From CAVRXQ01 sp963831155 (GTDB lineage Bacteria; Actinomycetota; Acidimicrobiia; Acidimicrobiales; Bog-793): 64,000 bases of DNA. Every line of letters begins with the position of its first letter. Within the stretch, counting starts at the first letter, position 1. The notes below the pieces were generated by a model. That model worked only from the letters and a program-made list of their open reading frames with translations. It was not told the DNA's origin and made no database searches. The position numbers were made by a program, and so were the translations under genes. Shown in pieces: positions 33,308 to 40,906 of the stretch. The stretch is taken from positions 744,001 through 808,000 of the forward strand of contig CAWHOY010000006.1 in assembly GCA_963831155.1 (NCBI GenBank), read 5' to 3'.

Positions 33308-34005
33308 GCGACGAGGAGTGGCTAGCGCTCCTCGGATCCGGGACGATCGAGGTCGAAGGGCGCATCGCCTGGAGTTCGAACGCGATCTTCCTCGTGAGAC
33401 TGTGCCTCGGGGACCGCGAGGGTGGGGCCGTTTACAAGCCGGGCGCGGGGGAGCGTGAGTTGTGGGACTTCCCGCGGGGGCTCTACAAGCGGGAGGTCGC
33501 GGCCTTCGAGCTCGACCGCGCCATCGGCCTGCACGCAGTCCCAGCCGCGGTCGTGCGCAAGGACGCGCCGCTTGGTGAAGGATCGCTGCAGCGCTTCATC
33601 GACGCTCGTTTCGATCAGCACTACTTCTCGTTACGCGAATCGGACGCGCACCACGACGCACTGCGTGCAGTCGCAGCGTTCGACCTGCTTGCCAACAACG
33701 CCGATCGCAAGGGTGGCCATCTCCTCATCGACGCGCACGACAAGTTGTGGGCGATCGACAACGCGTTGACCCTTCACGCCGAATGGAAGCTCCGAACAGT
33801 GATGTGGGACTTCATCGGCGACGCGATCCCGGAACCGATCATCAAAGGCGCCGCTGGCCTCGTCGACGCGATTCCAAAATCGCTTGAGGCGCTGCTCACA
33901 GCTGACGAACAACAGGCTCTTCAAGCCCGCGCCCGAGCAGTCGTCGAGGATCCGTACTTTCCTGAGCCGGACGACGAGGCACGGCTGCCGTGGCCGCTCG
34001 TCTAG
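33268..34005 (+). CDS. SCO1664 family protein (PI3/PI4-kinase-like fold)
   Basis: 245 residues from GTG 33268, supported by GAGAGG 7 bp upstream, even though this overlaps the DUF3090 gene by 40 bp. Sequence landmarks are SNAIFLVRLCL, AVYKPGAGERELWDFPRGLY (nucleotide-binding Lys region), FDLLANNADRKGGHLLI (catalytic-loop-like D..N) and LWAIDNALTLH (metal-binding Asp, DFG-like). These resemble the PI3/PI4 kinase catalytic core reduced to a small domain. The SCO1664 family is conserved with DUF3090 and the phosphatase. A small-molecule or protein kinase acting opposite the neighbouring phosphatase is an inference from this pairing. Confidence 0.9.
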   Translation: MPAHERQSRPTDLSDEEWLALLGSGTIEVEGRIAWSSNAIFLVRLCLGDREGGAVYKPGAGERELWDFPRGLYKREVAAFELDRAIGLHAVPAAVVRKDAPLGEGSLQRFIDARFDQHYFSLRESDAHHDALRAVAAFDLLANNADRKGGHLLIDAHDKLWAIDNALTLHAEWKLRTVMWDFIGDAIPEPIIKGAAGLVDAIPKSLEALLTADEQQALQARARAVVEDPYFPEPDDEARLPWPLV

Positions 34006-34071
34006 GGCTGGTCGTACAGCGATGCCGCGCCGCGCCGATTGCTCGAGCGTGGCCGTCGGTAACTTGCAGTC

Positions 34072-34515
34072 ATGACCGAAGAGCACGCGAGCACCGAATC
34101 CGAGCGCATCGAGCTCACCGACGCCGAATGGCGGGCGCGCCTTTCCGACGCCCAGTTCAAGGTGTTGCGGAAGAAGGCGACGGACGTCCCATTCACCGGC
34201 GAATACACCCATCCCGGACATCGCGGCGTCTTTCGTTGTGCCGGCTGTGGCGCGGAGCTCTTCCTGAGCGACACCCAGTTCGACTCCGGCTCGGGGTGGC
34301 CGAGTTTCACCGCACCGGTCTCATCCGACGCCGTCGAGACGTCCGCCGATCGCAACTTCGGGATGGTCCGCACCGAAATCACCTGCTCACGCTGCGGCGG
34401 CCACTTGGGCCACGTGTTCCCCGACGGCCCAGGCCCAACAGGCGAACGCTACTGCATCAACTCGACCGCCTTGGCCCTGGATCCGGGGGACACCGCGTTG
34501 CGAAAGTCCGAGTAA
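34072..34515 (+). CDS. msrB: Peptide-methionine (R)-S-oxide reductase
   Basis: 147 residues, normal MsrB length. Two zinc-binding CxxC pairs (FRCAGCGAELF and ITCSRCGGHLG), the substrate pocket SGSGWPSFTAP, GHVFPDGPGPTG, and the catalytic Cys in RYCINSTAL near the C-terminus. It reduces methionine-R-sulfoxide in proteins using thioredoxin, repairing oxidative damage in the cytoplasm. ATG 34072. It stands 66 bp after the SCO1664 gene in the same direction. Confidence 0.97.
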   Translation: MTEEHASTESERIELTDAEWRARLSDAQFKVLRKKATDVPFTGEYTHPGHRGVFRCAGCGAELFLSDTQFDSGSGWPSFTAPVSSDAVETSADRNFGMVRTEITCSRCGGHLGHVFPDGPGPTGERYCINSTALALDPGDTALRKSE

Positions 34516-34587
34516 ATCGCTCAGATTTTCACGCGACTGCAACACACACGCTGCGTGGTTGTCGCTTCACGCGGCGATGATGAACCC

Positions 34588-34992
34588 ATGTCATTCCCTC
34601 GCAGCCTCGTCACCACGATCCGGGAGGCGCGTGGACGTGGCGGTCGCAAAACGACGGTTGGGTCAGTCGTCGAGCTCGACCTTGCCTCGCGCCATCCCGA
34701 GCGCTTCATAGTCATCGAGTCGTGTCATTCGACGTGGCTATTCGATACCGTCGATCGCCGGTTCTGCCGAGTGCTGCGCACTTCGCTCGAACCCCCGAAT
34801 GTGGCGACGGACTGGCGCGGCTACGACCGACTCGTCGTCGAAGACGACACCGAGGCGTTCGTCGTCTTCTTGGACTCTTCCGGGACGCGGTTGCTGCGTT
34901 CGTGGCGCCATGGTCCACAGTGCGCGCACTGCGGACGTGACTTCACCGGCGAGCTTTCGCTCGAGGATCTCCGCAAGGTCGCGCGCGCCTGA
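34588..34992 (+). CDS. Uncharacterised protein with CxxC
   Basis: 134 residues from ATG 34588. The segment VVELDLASRHPERFIVIESCH, WLFDTVDRRFCRVLRTSLEP, and a C-terminal CAHCGRDFTGELSLEDLRKVARA are the recognisable parts; no named family comes to mind. The beta-rich middle and a single CxxC suggest a small regulatory or structural protein. It precedes bpa and is separated from it by a very strong hairpin. Codon use matches neighbouring chromosomal genes, so I consider it real. Confidence 0.65.
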   Translation: MSFPRSLVTTIREARGRGGRKTTVGSVVELDLASRHPERFIVIESCHSTWLFDTVDRRFCRVLRTSLEPPNVATDWRGYDRLVVEDDTEAFVVFLDSSGTRLLRSWRHGPQCAHCGRDFTGELSLEDLRKVARA

Positions 34993-35003
34993 GCGGCGCA
35001 TCT

Positions 35004-35073
35004 CCCCAGAATCCCGCCGCCGCGCGCCTCCCCCGGTGCCCGTAAGGGCACCGGGGGAGCACCATCTCTGGGG
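35004..35073 (+). other. Very strong stem-loop before bpa
   Basis: CTCCCCCGGTGCCC (35028-35041) pairs perfectly over 14 bp with GGGCACCGGGGGAG (35046-35059) around a GTAA (GNRA-type) loop. An outer 7-bp stem CCCCAGA/TCTGGGG (35004-35010 and 35067-35073) encloses it. No T tract follows. It is either a terminator for the upstream gene or a structured leader of bpa, whose start is 22 nt further on. Confidence 0.6.
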
Positions 35074-35094
35074 ATCATCCGCGAGAATCGCGAC

Positions 35095-35604
35095 GTGACC
35101 GATACCCAACCCGATGAACCTCAGCCGCTGATCATCGTCACCTCGCCCCAAGGCGCCCCCGCGCTCGGGAAGCCGGGAGAAAAGCCGAACGACAACGAGT
35201 CGGTGGAGCGTCCGGCGAAGGTGATGCGGATCGGCTCGATGATCAAACAGCTCCTCGACGAAGTCGAAAAGGCGCCGCTCGACTCGGCAAGCCGCGCCCG
35301 GATGAAGGAGATCTATGAGCGCTCGGTCGCCGAGCTCGCCGATGGCCTCTCCCCCGAGCTCGTCGAAGAGCTCGACCGACTGGCGCTGCCCTTCGAATCC
35401 GAAGAGCCGAGCGATGCCGAGCTGCGGATCGCGCAGGCCCAGCTCGTCGGCTGGCTGGAAGGGCTGTTCCACGGGATCCAAGCGGCGCTCTTCGCGCAAC
35501 AGATCGCTGCGCAGTCCCAGCTCGAAGAGATGCGCCGCCGCAGCCTGCCAGCGGGATCGAGCGAGGAGACGCCACAACAAGATCGCCCGGGTCCGTACCT
35601 CTAA
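35095..35604 (+). CDS. bpa: Bacterial proteasome activator (Bpa/PafE)
   Basis: 169 residues from GTG 35095. Strong Bpa family signature: KVMRIGSMIKQLLDEVEKAP, LDSASRARMKEIYERSVAEL, LVEELDRLALPF and SDAELRIAQAQLVGWLEGLF followed by HGIQAALFAQQIAAQSQLEEM. The four-helix bundle assembles into a dodecameric ring that docks ATP-independently on the 20S proteasome. The C-terminus ends GPYL, where the family usually has GQYL as the proteasome-anchoring tail, so docking is probably kept. Its presence implies the organism has a 20S proteasome, confirming actinobacterial affiliation. Confidence 0.95.
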   Translation: MTDTQPDEPQPLIIVTSPQGAPALGKPGEKPNDNESVERPAKVMRIGSMIKQLLDEVEKAPLDSASRARMKEIYERSVAELADGLSPELVEELDRLALPFESEEPSDAELRIAQAQLVGWLEGLFHGIQAALFAQQIAAQSQLEEMRRRSLPAGSSEETPQQDRPGPYL

Positions 35605-35668
35605 ACGACCTCTTCACCGCGCGGCGCCTCGCGGTAGAGTCGCCGGGGTTCGAATGACAACCCTGTAG

Positions 35669-35677
35669 TTATCCACA
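35669..35677 (+). promoter_or_regulatory. Perfect DnaA box in the dnaE leader
   Basis: TTATCCACA matches the DnaA-box consensus exactly, 31 bp before the dnaE start. It overlaps the inverted repeat TCCACACACGGGTGTGGA (35672-35689), which brings a second partial box on the other strand. Binding of DnaA here could tie dnaE expression to replication initiation. A chance match is possible, but one at this location is striking. Confidence 0.5.
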
Positions 35678-35708
35678 CACGGGTGTGGACGTCCTGTGGA
35701 GGCGCAGA

Positions 35709-38700
35709 ATGACGAGGTCGGATGCCGAGGCCTCATTCGTCCACCTCCACCAGCACACCGAGTTCTCGATGCTCGACGGCGCGGCGCGCGTCAGAGACCT
35801 CGTCGAAGCGGCGGTCGCTGATCACCAGCCGGCGCTCGCGATCACCGACCACGGGAACATGTACGGGGTCCTCGACTTCTACGCGGAGTGCAAGTCGAAG
35901 GGCATAACGCCGATCATCGGCATCGAGGCGTACATGGCGGCGAACTCGCGCTTCGACCGCCCGCTACGCCGCGGCCGTCTCGATGACACGGGCGGCGAGG
36001 GCGAGCGCGGCGAGAAGTTGTACTACCACCTGACCGTGCTCGCGGAGACGACGACCGGCTACCGCAATTTGATGAAGCTCGCCTCCGACGCGTACTTGGA
36101 GGGCTACTTCTATAAGGCGCGGGCGGACTGGGACCTGTTCGAGCGCTACCACGAGGGCCTGATCGCGACGAGCGGATGCCTCGGCGGGGTCGTCGCGCAG
36201 GCTTTGTTGCACGGCGATGAGGCCGAAGCGAAATCGCTCGCCGGTCGTCTGCAGGACATCTTCGGACACGACAACTTCTTCATCGAGCTGCAGGACCATG
36301 GGATCCCCGATCAGCGCAAGATCAATCCGCATCTGGTCGAGATCGCCCGGGCGCTCGACGCGCCGTTGGTCGCGACGAACGATGCGCACTACTGCCGCAG
36401 AGAAGACGCCGTCGCGCACGACGCGCTGTTATGCGTGCAGACAGGAACGACTATCGACGACCCGAAGAGATTCAAGTTCGAAGGATCCGAGCACTACCTG
36501 AAGCCGGCCGCGGAGATGCGCGACCTGTTCCGCGACCATCCCGACGCATGTGACAACACGCTGTGGATCGCGCGGCGGGCGAATGTCGAGATCGAGCTCG
36601 GCAAGCCGGTGCTGCCCGAGTTCCCGATCCCATCCGAGTTCCAGGCGGCTTCGCAAGAGGCCTCGGCGATGGCTTACCTACGCCATCTCGCCATCCAGGG
36701 CGCAAAGGAACGCTTCGGCGATCCGTTCCCGGACGAGGTCGAAGAGCGCCTCGACTACGAACTCGGTGTCATCGAGAACATGGGGTTCGCCGCGTATTTC
36801 CTCGTCGTCTGGGACCTGATCGCCTACGCGCGCTCCGAGAACATCCGCGTCGGCCCCGGCCGGGGCTCTGCGGCTGGATGCCTCGTCGCCTACTGCCTGA
36901 GGATCGTCGACATCAACCCGATCCGGTACGGACTCGTTTTCGAGCGGTTCTTGAACCCGGGCCGCAAGCAGATGCCCGACATCGACATGGACTTCGACGA
37001 GCGCTACCGCTCCCAGATAATCAAGTACGCCGCCGAACGATACGGCTACGACCATGTCGCGCAGATCGTCACCTTCTCGCGCATCAAGGCCCGGGCCGCC
37101 GTGCGCGACGCGGCGCGCGTCCTCGGACTGCCGTACATCGTCGGTGATCGCGTCGCGAAGGCGATGCCGCCGCTTGTGATGGGAAGAGACACACCGCTCG
37201 ACGCGTGCTTCGTAAAGCAGAAGGACTTCGAAAGCTCGTACGCCGCGGCAGCCGGGCTGCGGGAGATGTACGAAGCGGACGCCGACGCGAAAACGGTGAT
37301 CGACGTCGCCCGCGGACTCGAGGGATTGCGCCGCCAGGACGGCATCCACGCCGCTGCGGTCGTGATCACGAAAGAGCCGCTCACCGAGTACCTGCCCATC
37401 CAGCGCAAGCCGGAGCCCGGACAGGATCCGTCTGAGTCGCCGATCGTCACCCAGTACGAGATGCACGGCGTCGAAGCGCTCGGGCTGTTGAAGATGGACT
37501 TCCTCGGGCTGCGCAACCTGTCTGTGATCGAGACGGCGCTCGACCTCATCGAGCAGGCGACGGGTGAGCGACCCGACATCGACAACGTGCCGCTCGACGA
37601 CGAAAAGACCTTCGAGATGCTGCGGCGCGGCGACACGATTGGTGTCTTCCAGCTCGAAGGCGGCGCGATGCGAACGACGGTGCGCGCCCTCGCGCCGACG
37701 ACCTTCGATCACGTCGCGGCGCTAGTTGCCCTCTACCGGCCCGGACCGATGGCCCAGGGATGGCACCGCGACTACCCCGAGCTGAAGAACGGCCGGATGC
37801 CGATCGTCTATCTGCATCCGGACATGGAACAGGTGCTCGGAGACACCTACGGTCTGATGCTCTACCAGGAGTCGGTGATGCGCGTCGCGCAGCGCTTCGC
37901 CGGCTACTCGCTCGAGGCCTCCGACAACTTGCGCAAGGCCGTCGGAAAGAAAGACCGCGACCTGATCGAGGCCGAGCGCGAGAAGTTCATCCAGGGTTGT
38001 GTCCACAACGGATACGGGGATCAGCTCGGCAACACGCTGTTCGAGCAGATCAAGCCCTTCGCCGACTACGCGTTCAACAAGTCCCACGCCTACGGCTACG
38101 GGCTCGTCGCCTACCAAACCGCCTGGCTGAAGGCGAACTATCCGGTCGAGTACCTGGCCGCCTTGTTGTCCTCGGTGAAAGACGACAAGGACAAGACCGC
38201 CGTCTACTTGGCCGAGTGCCGCAATCTCGGGATCAACGTGCGCGTGCCCGACATCAACGAATCGTCATCGAACTTCACCGCGAAACGATCCGAGGATCCG
38301 TCTTCTGGTCCAGGGACGATCATCTTCGGGCTCTCGGCGGTCAGAAACGTCGGCGAGGGAGTCGTCGCGCAAATCGTCTCAGAGCGCCTGCGCAACGGTC
38401 CGTTCGCCGACTTCCACGACTTTTGCTGCCGGGTCGATCCGTTCGCGTTGAACAAGCGATCGGTCGAATCGCTCATCAAAGCGGGCGCCTTCGACAGCGT
38501 CGGCCATCCGAGAAAAGGGCTCTGCCTGGTCTCAGAAGAGGTCATCGATCACGTCTTGGAGCGCCGCCGCGAAGAAGAGCTCGGCATCTCGACGCTGTTC
38601 TCGGTGCTCTCCGAGCCGGCCGCAGACGTGGCTTCCACACTCGATGAAGCACGGCGGGAAGTGCCCGACCTCGAGTTCGACAAGACGGATCGGCTGGCGT

Positions 38701-39320
38701 TCGAAAAGGAGATGCTCGGCCTCTACGTCTCGGATCACCCGTTGATGGGACTCGAGGGCGCGCTCCGCCAGAAGACCGAGATCTCGCTGCGCGAGCTGTT
38801 GGACCAGGCGTCGGCCCCCGACGCGGTCGCCGACCTCGGCGCGCCGCGCATCGTCGGCGGCGTCGTGACGGCGCTCAACAGGCGACGGACGCGCCGCGGT
38901 GAGCTCATGGCGACCTTCGTGCTCGAGGATTTGGAGTCGGCTATCGAGGTGTTCGTCTTCCCGTCGACGATGCGCGAGTACGGCATGCGACTCGAGGACG
39001 ACGCGATCGTCATCGTCCGGGGCCGACTCGACCTGCGGGAGGACACGCCGAAGTTCGTCGCGATGGAGGTCACCCGCCCGGAGATCTCTCCGGGCGACGG
39101 GCCGGGCCGCATCGAGGTCGCCGTCCCGGTCTCCTCGATAACCGACTCGATCGTCCAGAAGCTGAAAGAGCTCGTCACCGAGCACCCCGGCTCGGTGCCG
39201 GTTCACATCCGGCTGGGGCCGAAATTGATCCGGCTTCCTTCCCAGTTCAACGTGGAACCCGGCGCCGGTCTTGTCGGCGCCCTGAAGGAACTCCTCGGCC
39301 AGAATGCGGTCAGCGCGTAG
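35709..39320 (+). CDS. dnaE: DNA polymerase III alpha subunit
   Basis: 1203 residues from ATG 35709 (GTGGAGG upstream). N-terminal PHP domain with FVHLHQHTEFSMLDGAARVR and ITDHGNMYGVLDFY; catalytic core with GPGRGSAAGCLVAYCLRI, the paired Asp in MPDIDMDFDERYR and the later LMLYQESVMRVAQRFAGYS; tandem HhH region near ESLIKAGAFDSVG; OB-fold VGGVVTALNRRRTRRGELM near residue 1060 and a C-terminal tail. PHP metal-ligand histidines are present, so the PHP may be catalytically or structurally competent. This is the DnaE1-type replicative polymerase. The leader carries a DnaA box. Confidence 0.97.
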   Translation: MTRSDAEASFVHLHQHTEFSMLDGAARVRDLVEAAVADHQPALAITDHGNMYGVLDFYAECKSKGITPIIGIEAYMAANSRFDRPLRRGRLDDTGGEGERGEKLYYHLTVLAETTTGYRNLMKLASDAYLEGYFYKARADWDLFERYHEGLIATSGCLGGVVAQALLHGDEAEAKSLAGRLQDIFGHDNFFIELQDHGIPDQRKINPHLVEIARALDAPLVATNDAHYCRREDAVAHDALLCVQTGTTIDDPKRFKFEGSEHYLKPAAEMRDLFRDHPDACDNTLWIARRANVEIELGKPVLPEFPIPSEFQAASQEASAMAYLRHLAIQGAKERFGDPFPDEVEERLDYELGVIENMGFAAYFLVVWDLIAYARSENIRVGPGRGSAAGCLVAYCLRIVDINPIRYGLVFERFLNPGRKQMPDIDMDFDERYRSQIIKYAAERYGYDHVAQIVTFSRIKARAAVRDAARVLGLPYIVGDRVAKAMPPLVMGRDTPLDACFVKQKDFESSYAAAAGLREMYEADADAKTVIDVARGLEGLRRQDGIHAAAVVITKEPLTEYLPIQRKPEPGQDPSESPIVTQYEMHGVEALGLLKMDFLGLRNLSVIETALDLIEQATGERPDIDNVPLDDEKTFEMLRRGDTIGVFQLEGGAMRTTVRALAPTTFDHVAALVALYRPGPMAQGWHRDYPELKNGRMPIVYLHPDMEQVLGDTYGLMLYQESVMRVAQRFAGYSLEASDNLRKAVGKKDRDLIEAEREKFIQGCVHNGYGDQLGNTLFEQIKPFADYAFNKSHAYGYGLVAYQTAWLKANYPVEYLAALLSSVKDDKDKTAVYLAECRNLGINVRVPDINESSSNFTAKRSEDPSSGPGTIIFGLSAVRNVGEGVVAQIVSERLRNGPFADFHDFCCRVDPFALNKRSVESLIKAGAFDSVGHPRKGLCLVSEEVIDHVLERRREEELGISTLFSVLSEPAADVASTLDEARREVPDLEFDKTDRLAFEKEMLGLYVSDHPLMGLEGALRQKTEISLRELLDQASAPDAVADLGAPRIVGGVVTALNRRRTRRGELMATFVLEDLESAIEVFVFPSTMREYGMRLEDDAIVIVRGRLDLREDTPKFVAMEVTRPEISPGDGPGRIEVAVPVSSITDSIVQKLKELVTEHPGSVPVHIRLGPKLIRLPSQFNVEPGAGLVGALKELLGQNAVSA

Positions 39321-39475
39321 TCACACCCATTTCACCTGCGCTTGAGCAAGGGCGCGCTGGCGCCTCGTAGAATGGGAGCGTCCACATCGCCCGTTTGGGC
39401 GGTTCCGCCTGCCCGGATAAGGACGGTGGCCCAGATTCTGGGTCGCCACACTCGAGCTGTGAGGGGTTGTCGAGA

Positions 39476-40147
39476 GTGATCGACGTCGTTACGAAAGATT
39501 GCACGGCGCTCAGCGATGCGGAAATCGCCGAGCTCGCAGACCTGTGCGCCGAGAACGACAACGGATATGAGATCGGGTTCCTCTCGAAGGTCCGTGAGGA
39601 GTGGGTGCTCGTCTCTCAGGCCCGCGAGAACAACAAGCTGCGCGGCTTTGCCTTCTCCACCCTCGAGCGGATCGGTGGTACGCCGAGCCTGCTCGTCGGT
39701 GTCGGGGCGTTCACTCGGATGAACGCCTCCGACCAGGCGCTGCGGGCCGTGATGCGCGACCTGTTCCGCCGGGCGGTCCTCGCCTTCCCCGACGAGGACG
39801 TCCTCGTCGGCACGCGGATGATCGACCCTTCGTGCTTCCGTGGCTACGGCGGGCTGTCCGACGTCGTGCCGCGCCCGGGCCACAAGCCCTCGGGCGAGGA
39901 ACGGGCGTGGGGCCGCCGTCTCGCGAAGCGCTTCGGCGTCGACGGGCGCTTGGACGATCGGATCTTCGTCGTGAAAGGTGACGGCAACGCGACCGGGATG
40001 CTCGACTATTCGCCGCGCAAAAAGCCGTCGATCGCCAACAAGCTCGACGAGCTGTTCAAGCCGGTGACGGCCTCACGTCGTGACACTCTCGTCGCGTTCG
40101 GCTGGGCGATGGCCGAGGACCTCTCCGCTGGTTCCCTCCCCAAGTAG
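39476..40147 (+). CDS. Conserved uncharacterised protein (possible GNAT-like fold)
   Basis: 223 residues from GTG 39476 with GAGGGG upstream. The N-terminal half (ALSDAEIAELADLCAENDNG, EIGFLSKVREEWVLVSQ, LRGFAFSTLERIGGTPSLLV) has the alternating pattern of an acetyltransferase-like fold, but no clear acetyl-CoA motif is visible. The C-terminal half is basic (WGRRLAKRFGVDGRLDDRIF). It probably belongs to a conserved actinobacterial family of unknown function. Its 3' end overlaps the convergent gene at 40073 by 75 bp. Confidence 0.7.
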   Translation: MIDVVTKDCTALSDAEIAELADLCAENDNGYEIGFLSKVREEWVLVSQARENNKLRGFAFSTLERIGGTPSLLVGVGAFTRMNASDQALRAVMRDLFRRAVLAFPDEDVLVGTRMIDPSCFRGYGGLSDVVPRPGHKPSGEERAWGRRLAKRFGVDGRLDDRIFVVKGDGNATGMLDYSPRKKPSIANKLDELFKPVTASRRDTLVAFGWAMAEDLSAGSLPK

Positions 40148-40906
40148 CGCTCGCACCTGCTTCTTGCCGCGGCCGGGGATCCGGCGCGGCAGCATCGCGA
40201 CGACGACTTTCGGGGCGTGTCCCTCGCGTACCCGCCCCAACACGCAGACGAGGTAGCTCGGCCGGAAACCCAGCGTCTCAACGAGCGCGCCTTTCGTGAG
40301 CGGACCGGGGGAGCAGCCGAGGGCGCGCCCGGCGAGCGGATCGATGATCGGGATCTCCTGGGTGATCCCCGACCACGAGACCGACGCCACGAGTGTCCCG
40401 TCGAGGCGGGCCTGCAGCGCCAGCTCGCGCGGCGAGGTCTCCACGATCGCGACCGACTGCTGTGACCCGTCGAGGTCGGTGTAGGCGATCGAGGGTCCCG
40501 AACTGGCGAGCAGCGTCGCCCCTCGGCGCTGCGGCGCGGCGAGTTCGCGTAGCAGCCTCCGCACAGGTCGGAGGCGGGGGCGTCCGACGTAGGTCGGCAT
40601 CTCAGCGATCCCGATCGCCTCGGGGCGAGCCGGGTCGATCGTCTCGTCGTCGTTCGCGATTGGCACCGTGACGACGTCGAAGCGCGTCACGCGCCGGTCT
40701 CCTTCGGCGCTTTGAACGCGGAGGAACCTCGATGCCTCGTCGGGGCGGGACCGCAGCACCGCGCCGGTCGTGCAGTCGACGCCGACCCATTCGCTCGACC
40801 CGGCGAACAGAACGAGGCACGTCAGCCCGGATCCGGCGACGGCACGAGGCCGCACGCCCGGGTGGATCCTTCTCGGCAGGCGGACGTGCGCCCGCGGCTC
40901 TTTCAT
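40073..40906 (-). CDS. Uncharacterised protein, last gene of the menE operon
   Basis: 277 residues from ATG 40906, coupled to the upstream gene by an ATGA overlap. The N-terminus is basic (KEPRAHVRLPRRIHPGVRPR), followed by beta-rich sequence with GSGLTCLVLFAGSSEWVGVD, EAIGIAEMPTYVGRPRLRPV, LLASSGPSIAYTDLDGSQQS and PSYLVCVLGRVREGHAPKVV. It looks like a cytoplasmic beta-propeller-like or repeat protein, but no family is recognised. Its 3' end overlaps the convergent gene ending at 40147 by 75 bp; one of the two 3' ends may be misjudged. Confidence 0.6.
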   Translation of the reverse strand: MKEPRAHVRLPRRIHPGVRPRAVAGSGLTCLVLFAGSSEWVGVDCTTGAVLRSRPDEASRFLRVQSAEGDRRVTRFDVVTVPIANDDETIDPARPEAIGIAEMPTYVGRPRLRPVRRLLRELAAPQRRGATLLASSGPSIAYTDLDGSQQSVAIVETSPRELALQARLDGTLVASVSWSGITQEIPIIDPLAGRALGCSPGPLTKGALVETLGFRPSYLVCVLGRVREGHAPKVVVAMLPRRIPGRGKKQVRALLGEGTSGEVLGHRPAERDESVTT

